In this document: in pieces, positions 1 to 5,478 of the stretch | How the letters are laid out: every line of letters begins with the position of its first letter | Numbering within the stretch: the stretch's first letter is position 1 | DNA from: a bacterium | GTDB lineage: Bacteria; Patescibacteriota; Minisyncoccia; Minisyncoccales; UBA10102 | NCBI GenBank assembly: GCA_030647175.1 | Contig: JAUSJU010000041.1 | Coordinates: 1 to 5,503, forward strand | Length of the DNA stretch: 5,503 nt | Direction: 5' to 3' | Notes under the pieces: generated by a model | The model's database searches: none | Told to the model about the DNA's origin: nothing | Seen by the model: the letters and a program-made list of their open reading frames with translations, nothing else | Translations under genes and position numbers: made by a program

Positions 1-169
1 CCTCTACAGAATGGGTCATCTCTTTGACTGAGGATACATCAAGCTTCTGGAGCGAAGCAAAGTAATCCAAGATTGCAGAAAAGTCTTTCTGGAACTTCTC
101 TATCTCTTCAGAACTCAGTTGGATGCGCGCAAGCTTTGCCACGCGCAGAACATCTTCTTTCGTAATCAT
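1..169 (-). CDS. gatC: Asp-tRNA(Asn)/Glu-tRNA(Gln) amidotransferase subunit C, N-terminal part (truncated by window edge)
   Basis: GatC is the small subunit of the GatCAB amidotransferase, which converts misacylated Glu-tRNA(Gln) and Asp-tRNA(Asn) to Gln- and Asn-tRNA. It wraps around and stabilises GatA. Translating the minus strand from the ATG at 169-167 gives 56 open codons to the window edge. They begin MITKEDVLRVAKLARIQLSS and include DYFASLQKLDV near residue 40. The pattern of an initial K/E-D-V, a helix with 'VAKLARI.L..EE', then 'F...F..IL.Y...L..LDV' is characteristic of the GatC family, whose usual length is about 95 residues, so roughly the last 40 are outside the window. The ATG overlaps the mreB TGA as ATGA, and no Shine-Dalgarno sequence lies close upstream, so translation probably depends on coupling to mreB. 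gatA and gatB may follow to the left, which cannot be seen here. Confidence 0.88.
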   Translation of the reverse strand, partial: MITKEDVLRVAKLARIQLSSEEIEKFQKDFSAILDYFASLQKLDVSSVKEMTHSVE

Positions 170-1230
170 TTTGGGGGATCTGTATCTTCCGTCTCCACTA
201 ATACTTCATGGAGCTCGTCTAAGTTTTCCAGCACCATCCCCGCTCCCCTCACCACGGCAGTCAGAGGATCTTCCACGATGGTCGTGGGGATCTTCGTTTC
301 TTTCTCAATCAGGACATCAAGCTCTTTCAAGAGAGATCCGCCTCCCGAAAGATAGATGCCGTTTGCCATGATATCTGCCAAGAGCTCCGGAGGAGTTTCC
401 TCCACGGTGCGTTTGATCTCAGTCACGATCTGGCGCACGGATTTCTCCAGCGCTCTTCGGATATCAGAGTCTGACACGATGATCTCTTCGGGAAGACCGG
501 TCACCAGGTTCCTGCCGCGCAAGGGAATGGTCTTCTTCTCTTTCATGGGATATGCAGATCCTACTGACATCTTGATAGACTCCGCGGTCCTCTCTCCGAT
601 AAGGAGCTTGTACTCTTCCTGAGCGTAGCGAATGATGTCTTCGTTCAGCTTGTCTCCCGCAATGCGCAACGACTTTGCAAGAACGATGCCTCCTAATGAA
701 ATGACGGCGACCTCTGCCGTTCCTCCTCCGATGTCAACGATGAAGTTTCCTCCGGCCTCCTGCACTTCAAGGCGTGAACCGATGGCGGCTGCCATAGGCT
801 CCTCTACCAAGAATACTTCTCGCGCTCCCGCGTTCATCGCAGCATCTTTTACCGCCTTCTTCTCCACTTCCGTGACTCCGAAAGGAATCCCTATGATGAC
901 TCGAGGGCCGGGGCTCAGAAGGAATTTCTTCCGAGAAGCTTTCTGAATGAAATACTTGAGCATCTGCTCAGTCACCTCAAAGTCAGAGATGACTCCTTTC
1001 ACCAAAGGGCGCGTGGCGACAATATGGGCAGGAGTTCTTCCTACCATTTTTCTGGCCTCCTGCCCTATGGCGAGAATCCTTCCTGTCTTCTGGTTCACCG
1101 CAACCACGGAAGGCTCCTGGATGACGATTCCTCGTCCCCTCACGTACACCAAAGAGTTCGCCGTTCCCAAATCAATGGCGATGTCTTCTCCGAGATACGA
1201 GAGCACCTTGTTGATAACTTTGTTACGCAT
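166..1230 (-). CDS. mreB: Rod shape-determining protein MreB (bacterial actin homologue)
   Basis: MreB polymerises with ATP into membrane-bound filaments that position the elongasome and maintain rod shape. The protein of 354 residues (family usually about 335-350) shows the actin/HSP70 ATPase signatures in order. Phosphate-1 is DLGTANS (residues 20-26), EEPMAAAIG is at about 143-151, phosphate-2 is DIGGGTAEVAV from about 166, and the adenosine motif LSGGGSLL is at about 294-301. The lysine-rich, partly hydrophobic N-terminal stretch (residues 1-13) could form the usual amphipathic membrane helix. The C-terminal tail is acidic. I chose the ATG at 1230-1228 because the alternative TTG at 1254 would add eight residues and a 32-nt overlap with proS. 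With the ATG the overlap is 8 nt (ATGCGTAA), typical of reinitiation. No clear Shine-Dalgarno site precedes either start. mreC and mreD do not follow. Instead gatC starts at the mreB stop (ATGA). Confidence 0.95.
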   Translation of the reverse strand: MRNKVINKVLSYLGEDIAIDLGTANSLVYVRGRGIVIQEPSVVAVNQKTGRILAIGQEARKMVGRTPAHIVATRPLVKGVISDFEVTEQMLKYFIQKASRKKFLLSPGPRVIIGIPFGVTEVEKKAVKDAAMNAGAREVFLVEEPMAAAIGSRLEVQEAGGNFIVDIGGGTAEVAVISLGGIVLAKSLRIAGDKLNEDIIRYAQEEYKLLIGERTAESIKMSVGSAYPMKEKKTIPLRGRNLVTGLPEEIIVSDSDIRRALEKSVRQIVTEIKRTVEETPPELLADIMANGIYLSGGGSLLKELDVLIEKETKIPTTIVEDPLTAVVRGAGMVLENLDELHEVLVETEDTDPPK

Positions 1231-2461
1231 GAATTGATGTTGAAAGGTCTGCAATCTTTACAAGCTTTGTTTCCTTCTCCCCTCTCCTCTTTATTTCAGC
1301 GCTTTGCTGTTCCAAAGTTTTCTTGCTCACCACGACTCTCCAAGGAATTCCAATAAGGTCTGCGTCAGCAAGCTTCTCTCCTGCGCTCTGATTTTCCCTG
1401 TCGTCATACAATGCCTCAATTCCTTTCTGAGAGAGCTCTTCGTAGAGCTTATCCGCTTCCTCGCTCGTGCCTTCCAGCGAAAGAAGATGGAGCTTGAAGG
1501 GGGCTACTGATTCCGGCCATATCATTCCCTTATCGTCATGGAATACTTCAACGATCGTTCCCATGAGCCGGTTCAATCCTATCCCATAGCATCCCATCTG
1601 TACAAGATGGTTTTCTCCTGCCTCATCCTTATACGTAAGGTTGAAAGGCTCTGAGTACTTGGTTTTTAACTTGAAAATGTTTCCCACTTCCACCGCTTTC
1701 TTTTTCTCTAAGTCTTTTGATCCACATTCTGGACAGGAAGACTGATCCTTTATAATCTCCTCGTTTACTGCAACACGGCACTTTTCGCACAGATAGATGA
1801 TGTCTTCCCCTGCTTCACAGAGCGTCTGAAACTCATGGGAGTATTTTGCAAATGTTCCTCCGGAAGCAAAGGTCAGGTACGTGCTTCCTCCAATTCCAGC
1901 TTTCTCAAAAATTTTCTTGTAGGAATCTTTTGCCTTTTCATAGTATGCGTCCAAATCCTGTTCGTCTTTATGGAAAGAGTAGAGATCTTTCATAAAGAAC
2001 TCTCGTCCTCTGAGTATCCCTGATTTCGCCCGCTTCTCGTCGCGGAACTTATTTTGGATCTGGTACACGTACTGGGGAAGATCTCTGTACGAAGCGATGT
2101 GGTTTTTCGCTAAAGGAACTACGATCTCTTCATGGGTTGCTCCAAGCGCATAATCTTGCTTGGTATAGAACGAGGTGAACCGGAACAAGTTGTCCAAACC
2201 CTCCCATCGTCCGGTCTTCTCCCAGTTCTCTTTGGGATGCAACGACGGCATCAAAAGCTCTTGCCCCCCTATTGCATTCATTTCCTGTCGTATAATGGCC
2301 TCAATCTTTTTGAATACGCGCAACCCTAATGGAAGAATCGTGTAGACTCCCGCCATTTCTTTGTGCACGAACCCCGATCGTGTCAGCAGTATCGCGTTCT
2401 GAGATTCTTCTTCTCGCGGAGCCGTCTTGGTTGTTTTAGTGAAAATTGTGGATTGCTTCAT
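1223..2461 (-). CDS. proS: Prolyl-tRNA synthetase, short form without editing insertion
   Basis: This class IIa synthetase charges tRNA(Pro) with proline in the cytoplasm. The 412-residue protein shows motif 1 at about 39-73 (LPLGLRVFKKIEAI...GGQELLMP), the proline-pocket loop GATHEE (107-112), motif 2 at about 136-164 (NKFRDE, RGREFFMKDLYSFH) and motif 3 GCYGIGLNRL (290-299). A C-terminal anticodon-binding domain runs from about 320. Standard bacterial ProRS is about 570 residues and carries an INS editing domain of about 180 residues between motifs 2 and 3. Here the stretch between SHEFQTL (208-214) and VEVGNIF (257-263) is only about 43 residues. It holds two cysteine pairs, CEKC (225-228) and CPEC (243-246), which look like a zinc knuckle. 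Editing of Ala-tRNA(Pro) is therefore expected to be absent from this protein. The ATG overlaps the rseP stop as ATGA, and no good Shine-Dalgarno sequence is visible. The stop is TAA. Confidence 0.96.
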   Translation of the reverse strand: MKQSTIFTKTTKTAPREEESQNAILLTRSGFVHKEMAGVYTILPLGLRVFKKIEAIIRQEMNAIGGQELLMPSLHPKENWEKTGRWEGLDNLFRFTSFYTKQDYALGATHEEIVVPLAKNHIASYRDLPQYVYQIQNKFRDEKRAKSGILRGREFFMKDLYSFHKDEQDLDAYYEKAKDSYKKIFEKAGIGGSTYLTFASGGTFAKYSHEFQTLCEAGEDIIYLCEKCRVAVNEEIIKDQSSCPECGSKDLEKKKAVEVGNIFKLKTKYSEPFNLTYKDEAGENHLVQMGCYGIGLNRLMGTIVEVFHDDKGMIWPESVAPFKLHLLSLEGTSEEADKLYEELSQKGIEALYDDRENQSAGEKLADADLIGIPWRVVVSKKTLEQQSAEIKRRGEKETKLVKIADLSTSIHA

Positions 2462-3549
2462 ATGAACAATCTTTTTATGTCTCCTATCGTCACCAAGATC
2501 AAGATCAGAAGAAGGGTTCCGAAAAAGATCGCGGTGAGCCGGGTCTCCAGTTTCTCAGGAAGAGGCTTCTTGCGCAGAGCCTCAATACCTAAGAATAGAA
2601 GCTTCCCTCCGTCTACTGCGGGAATGGGCAACGCATTGAAGACCGCGAGGTACAAAGAAATCATGGAAACGAGGTAGAAGAAATACGGGATTCCGAGCTC
2701 GAATGAGTTGGAAAGCATTCCGAATATCCCGATCGGCCCTACGAACTGCACTCCCGCAGGAAGATTATGCTCAGCAAAGAATGAAGAGAGGGTGAGGAAA
2801 AGCTGCTGCACGATCGTATATGAAAGCTGTGCGGAAAGGAGGACTGCTTTCAGAGGCGCCTCGTACCACGGAAACGTCACGAATGCAGTACGAGCTAAGA
2901 TCACTCCCAGAGGGCCTCTTCCTTCAGGAGGAGAAGCAAGAGGAGTTACTGAAACTTCCCGCTCCTCTTTTCCGTGCGCAACCTTCAGCACGACTTCCTT
3001 TCCTTTGGAATCCTGAATGAATGCCTGGAGCTGAGAAACGCTTTGTATGGTTTCCTCGTGATTCGTGGCAGGGTCTCTGACGATTCTCACCGTATCCCCT
3101 GGTTTCAACCCCGCATCTTCTGCCGGGGAACCGGGAGCTATCGCGGTGATCTGGATGCTGGGAGAGGCGCCTGCTTGCGAGAAATCATCCGGGACTGCCA
3201 TGGGGATTCCGCTCGTGCTCCCCAATATGGTAAGAATTGCTATGGAAACCAGCCAGAACATCGCCACCCCACCTCCAATAATAAGGGCGCGCTGCCAGTA
3301 GGGCTTCTGGCTATAGCTTCTTGGATCTCCAACCGCCTTCTCTTCTCCGGTCAGTCGCACGAAGGCTCCCAGAGGAAGAAGGTTCAAAGAGACAAGCGTC
3401 TCTCCCCACTGTTTGCCGAAGATCTTCGGAGGGAATCCGACTGCGAACTCCTCTACTCTCACCCCGAACTTTTTGGCAAAGAAAAAATGTCCGAGCTCAT
3501 GCAGGACGATCAAAACGAAAATGCTCAGGAATGAAACAATGAATACCAT
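2458..3549 (-). CDS. rseP: RseP-family site-2 zinc metalloprotease (M50B), single PDZ domain
   Basis: RseP proteases cut transmembrane segments of membrane proteins. In model bacteria they complete cleavage of anti-sigma factors or remove remnant signal peptides. The 363-residue protein has the zinc motif HELGH at 17-21 inside the first membrane helix (about 2-25). A second helix lies at about 88-110. A PDZ domain follows at about 130-205, with the ligand-binding strand ITAIAPGSPAEDAGLKPGD. The second catalytic motif is PIPAVDGGK (308-316), where D313 would be the third zinc ligand, in a helix at about 290-312. The last helix is at about 338-357. The motif varies from the common PxLDGG but keeps the aspartate. 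E. coli RseP has about 450 residues and two PDZ domains, so this is a short version. The ATG at 3549 is 23 nt after the frr stop, and only an AGG directly abutting the start resembles a ribosome-binding site. No anti-sigma substrate is encoded in the window. Confidence 0.94.
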   Translation of the reverse strand: MVFIVSFLSIFVLIVLHELGHFFFAKKFGVRVEEFAVGFPPKIFGKQWGETLVSLNLLPLGAFVRLTGEEKAVGDPRSYSQKPYWQRALIIGGGVAMFWLVSIAILTILGSTSGIPMAVPDDFSQAGASPSIQITAIAPGSPAEDAGLKPGDTVRIVRDPATNHEETIQSVSQLQAFIQDSKGKEVVLKVAHGKEEREVSVTPLASPPEGRGPLGVILARTAFVTFPWYEAPLKAVLLSAQLSYTIVQQLFLTLSSFFAEHNLPAGVQFVGPIGIFGMLSNSFELGIPYFFYLVSMISLYLAVFNALPIPAVDGGKLLFLGIEALRKKPLPEKLETRLTAIFFGTLLLILILVTIGDIKRLFI

Positions 3550-3572
3550 ACCTAATAATGATCAAGCTATGC

Positions 3573-4130
3573 TTACGATTGGATTTCCTTTTCTTTCCTT
3601 GTTTTTAAATCTTCAATTTTCTTGTTGTATTCGTCCACGAGCTTCTGGAGTTCTTCTTTCCCCCGAAACTTGTCGTCTTCCCGCAACTCTCCTTTCTTTA
3701 CGCCTTCCTGGATTTTCTCCCACGCGTCTTCCCGCAGTTTTCTCACAACCCTTCTCGCTTCCTCTCCTTTTTCTCCGAGCAGCTTCACCAGCATCTGGCG
3801 AAGCTCCTGGGTCAAAGGAGGCAGGTTGATACGGATAAAATCTTTTTCTGCAACCGGAGAAATGTTCGGCAACCCCGCAGAAAGCGCTCGCTGGATCGGC
3901 TCGATGGAAGAACTGTCCCATGGCTGGATGAGGATCTGCCGAGGCTCGGGAACGGTGATGGAAGCTACCTGCTTCAAAGGCATCTTCTGCCCAAACACCT
4001 CCACTACCACGTCTTCCACGAGGGAAGGAGAAGCGAATCCTGTACGAATCTTGCTGAGCTCCTTTGAGAAAAACACGATGGCTTTCTCAAGCTCCGGCCT
4101 CATAGTATTGGTAAAATCTTTGTAGGTCAT
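3573..4130 (-). CDS. frr: Ribosome recycling factor
   Basis: RRF acts with EF-G after termination to split the post-termination ribosome into subunits. The 185-residue length equals the family norm. Domain I is a three-helix bundle: helix 1 covers about residues 1-27 and leads into the highly conserved KIRTGFASPSLVEDVVVEVFG (27-47). The beta-rich domain II spans about 31-104 and contains SITVPEPRQILIQPWD (57-72) and INLPPLTQE (101-109). The long C-terminal helices (about 110-185) include VVRKLREDAW, where R133 aligns with the functionally important R132 of the E. coli protein. The ATG at 4130-4128 is supported by a GGGGGAG ribosome-binding sequence just upstream and by full-length alignment to the family. 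The stop is TAA. It is the first gene of the five-gene run and the only one of these with a clear Shine-Dalgarno site. In many bacteria frr also sits upstream of rseP and proS, with uppS, cdsA and dxr between; these are missing here. Confidence 0.97.
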   Translation of the reverse strand: MTYKDFTNTMRPELEKAIVFFSKELSKIRTGFASPSLVEDVVVEVFGQKMPLKQVASITVPEPRQILIQPWDSSSIEPIQRALSAGLPNISPVAEKDFIRINLPPLTQELRQMLVKLLGEKGEEARRVVRKLREDAWEKIQEGVKKGELREDDKFRGKEELQKLVDEYNKKIEDLKTRKEKEIQS

Positions 4131-4133
4131 ATG

Positions 4134-4140
4134 CTCCCCC
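4134..4140 (-). promoter_or_regulatory. Shine-Dalgarno sequence of frr
   Basis: The minus strand reads GGGGGAG at 4140-4134, three bases before the frr ATG at 4130. GGAG matches the anti-Shine-Dalgarno core, though the spacing is shorter than usual. It is the only purine-rich site of this kind ahead of any gene in the frr-gatC run, which fits frr being the entry point for ribosomes on that transcript. Confidence 0.6.
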
Positions 4141-4141
4141 T

Positions 4142-4170
4142 ACCATATCAAACCCCCTCTCTCTTATCAA
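4142..4170 (-). promoter_or_regulatory. Candidate sigma70-type promoter for the frr-rseP-proS-mreB-gatC run
   Basis: On the minus strand TTGATA (4170-4165, five of six matches to TTGACA) is followed after exactly 17 bases by TATGGT (4147-4142, four of six matches to TATAAT). It lies between the terminator of the MFS gene and the frr start, where a promoter is needed if that terminator works. The weakness is position: a start site about seven bases after the -10 would fall near 4135, inside or past the Shine-Dalgarno sequence, leaving an almost leaderless frr mRNA. Other pairings I tried, such as TATGCT at 4176-4171 as -10, lack a good -35. Confidence 0.35.
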
Positions 4171-4174
4171 GCAT

Positions 4175-4200
4175 AAAAAAGCGGATTGATATCAATCCGC
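4175..4200 (-). terminator. Intrinsic terminator of the MFS transporter gene, overlapping its stop codon
   Basis: Read on the minus strand, GCGGATTG (4200-4193) and CAATCCGC (4188-4181) form a perfect 8-bp stem with an ATAT loop, followed at once by six T residues (4180-4175). The 20 bases 4181-4200 are a perfect palindrome. The MFS stop codon TGA (4194-4192) lies inside the stem, so the last codons double as terminator. On the plus strand the stem is not followed by a T run, so the signal is directional. The stem is short, and half of its central pairs are A-T, so termination may be partial. Confidence 0.8.
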
Positions 4201-5391
4201 TTGCGATTCGTTTTTCTTGCTTCTCAGGAGCCATAGGGTAACTACTGCAAGAACTGCCCCTGAGAATATCCATGCTGTTTGCATGGAAAATCGCTCAGCA
4301 AGAAATCCGCTGACCAGCAACCCTGCCATAGCTCCCACATACTGGAATGTTGATTCCACGGAGAGAATGGTGGCGCGCTCATTAGAAGGAATAGCTTCGT
4401 TGAGGTACATATCCTTCAGAGGTCGGAACATTCCCCTGGCAATCTCGTGGAACAAGAAAATGCCTAGGGCAATCGGGAATACGTTCATGACAATACTCCC
4501 CATAATCCCCAATGCTATTACCAATTGGGTGATTCCTAGAGCCTTTCTTTCGTCTTGTATCCTCCTGAGAAAAGAAGTGGAAAGCAGAGACCCCAGCATT
4601 ATAGAAACAGCTATTCCTCCGAAAAGGAGCCCGAGACTTGTCTTATTCCCCAAGAATTGGATAAAGAACGGCTGCCATTGCATGTTAGGAGCCTGTACTG
4701 CGAAGTACTGGACGATTCCCATGAGCATTATGAACCTTAGCGCTTCATCTTTCCTTACATAGTGAAAACTTGTCGTGAGGGTACTTCTCATCGCAAACAC
4801 CCTATTCTTGAGAGAGGGACCCTGAAGTATTTTTCGATCCTCTTCCATGAAGAATATCGCCAATACGCCACTCAAGAGCACTATGATCCCGCCAGCTATC
4901 CAGGGAAGCGTTGCATTCTGATCCGCAAGAAACGCTCCTGCAATGGCTCCGAAAACCGCAGACCCCTGCACAACGAATTGCTCCTTTGCGAATACCGGCC
5001 CCAAAGAATCTGCATACCCTTGGCTTTTCAGCCTATCTACAAGCCACGCCTGGAAGGCGCCACTTGCAAAGGTAGCGCCAATGGCAATCGTAGCTTCCGC
5101 CATCACGAATCCCAGAAAAGAATCCGATGCTCCGTACATGAACATGCCCAAGGAAATCACAAGGCATGAAAGCACAAACGAGATCTTTCTGCCGAACGTA
5201 TCTGCAATCACGCCCGTAGGAATCTCAAAGAGAAACAGCGTCGTGAAATACACGAAATTCACGAGGTTGATCTCAAAAAGATTCAGGTGCTTTGATAGTA
5301 GAAACGTTACGTAGGTTGCCGATACGAAAGATACCCCTAATCCTCTGATAAGAGTTAGTGCTAGGTATAATCTGATAGTATGGTTTGGCAT
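4192..5391 (-). CDS. MFS-family transporter, 12 predicted membrane segments, substrate unknown
   Basis: The 399-residue, strongly hydrophobic protein has the length and layout of a major facilitator superfamily secondary transporter in the cytoplasmic membrane. Helices can be placed at about 8-32, 41-62, 70-88, 92-117, 137-158, 163-182, 217-240, 251-274, 284-302, 304-322, 344-366 and 370-391, with a charged central loop at about 183-216. The family motif A follows helix 2 as G60-V-I-A-D64-T-F-G67-R68-K69. A conserved-looking stretch NEAIPSNERATILS (331-344) precedes helix 11, as in drug-efflux-like MFS proteins. Substrate and direction of transport cannot be assigned; efflux is a guess from general resemblance. 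The ATG at 5391 is supported by AAAGGAG eight bases upstream. The gene is separated from frr by its own terminator and from upstream sequence by a hairpin, so it seems to be a single-gene unit. Confidence 0.9.
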   Translation of the reverse strand: MPNHTIRLYLALTLIRGLGVSFVSATYVTFLLSKHLNLFEINLVNFVYFTTLFLFEIPTGVIADTFGRKISFVLSCLVISLGMFMYGASDSFLGFVMAEATIAIGATFASGAFQAWLVDRLKSQGYADSLGPVFAKEQFVVQGSAVFGAIAGAFLADQNATLPWIAGGIIVLLSGVLAIFFMEEDRKILQGPSLKNRVFAMRSTLTTSFHYVRKDEALRFIMLMGIVQYFAVQAPNMQWQPFFIQFLGNKTSLGLLFGGIAVSIMLGSLLSTSFLRRIQDERKALGITQLVIALGIMGSIVMNVFPIALGIFLFHEIARGMFRPLKDMYLNEAIPSNERATILSVESTFQYVGAMAGLLVSGFLAERFSMQTAWIFSGAVLAVVTLWLLRSKKNESQAD

Positions 5392-5399
5392 ATTTCTTT

Positions 5400-5406
5400 C
5401 TCCTTT
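5400..5406 (-). promoter_or_regulatory. Shine-Dalgarno sequence of the MFS gene
   Basis: The minus strand reads AAAGGAG at 5406-5400, with eight bases to the ATG at 5391. This is the strongest ribosome-binding site in the window and fixes the start codon. Further upstream a TTGACG (5441-5436) resembles a -35 box, but I found no acceptable -10 box at 16-18 bases from it, so I do not call a promoter. Confidence 0.75.
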
Positions 5407-5410
5407 CGAT

Positions 5411-5464
5411 AAAGAACTGTCTAGGCAATGCTTGGCGTCAACAAAGAACGCCTCGCTTGTCTAG
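5411..5464. repeat. Split direct repeat: AAAGAAC and TGTCTAG occur twice
   Basis: At 5411-5424 AAAGAAC is directly followed by TGTCTAG. At 5443-5464 the same two 7-mers recur in the same order, separated by GCCTCGCT (5450-5457). The second copy forms the left arm and loop of the hairpin at 5443-5478. Because of this, the right arm of the hairpin could also pair with AAAGAAC at 5411-5417, immediately upstream of the MFS ribosome-binding site. The repeat is short, and chance or decay of an older duplicated hairpin are both possible. Confidence 0.4.
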
Positions 5465-5478
5465 CTGAGGCGTTCTTT
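5443..5478. terminator. Perfect 12-bp inverted repeat upstream of the MFS gene, probable intrinsic terminator (possibly bidirectional)
   Basis: AAAGAACGCCTC (5443-5454) and GAGGCGTTCTTT (5467-5478) are exact reverse complements. Three further pairs (GCT 5455-5457 with AGC 5463-5465) can form across a single bulged T at 5466, leaving a five-base loop. The arms are GC-rich at the loop side and end in AAAGAA/TTCTTT, so a U-rich tail follows the stem in both directions (TTCTTTGTT on the minus strand, TTCTTT on the plus strand). It most likely ends a gene lying beyond the right edge on the minus strand: one minus-strand frame stops with TAA at 5479-5477, right at the stem base. It could instead be a leader hairpin of the MFS transcript. 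Confidence 0.6.

Noticed and set aside
2974..3534. Plus-strand open frame of 186 codons
   Set aside because: It lies wholly opposite rseP, and its translation has no recognisable motif and is rich in Arg, Ser and Cys, as expected of an antisense shadow. rseP on the other strand has complete catalytic motifs.
3613..3921. Minus-strand open frame of 102 codons inside frr
   Set aside because: It is an alternative frame of frr, rich in Arg and Gly, with no motif; frr is complete in its own frame.
3622..4125. Plus-strand open frame of 167 codons
   Set aside because: It is antisense to frr; the serine-rich low-complexity translation reflects the Glu/Lys/Arg codons of frr read backwards.
4134..4157. 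Two runs of five G on the minus strand before frr, considered as a G-quadruplex
   Set aside because: A quadruplex needs four G-tracts and only two are present. The runs are better explained as Shine-Dalgarno and promoter-spacer sequence.
4146..4195. Three TTGATA words on the minus strand (4195-4190, 4170-4165, 4151-4146) as an operator array
   Set aside because: The spacings of 25 and 19 bases are irregular, the words are AT-rich and short, and each already has another explanation (terminator stem, -35 box, -10 region).
4217..5314. Plus-strand open frames of 181, 135 and 123 codons
   Set aside because: All are antisense to the MFS gene, overlap one another and show no membrane pattern or conserved motif.
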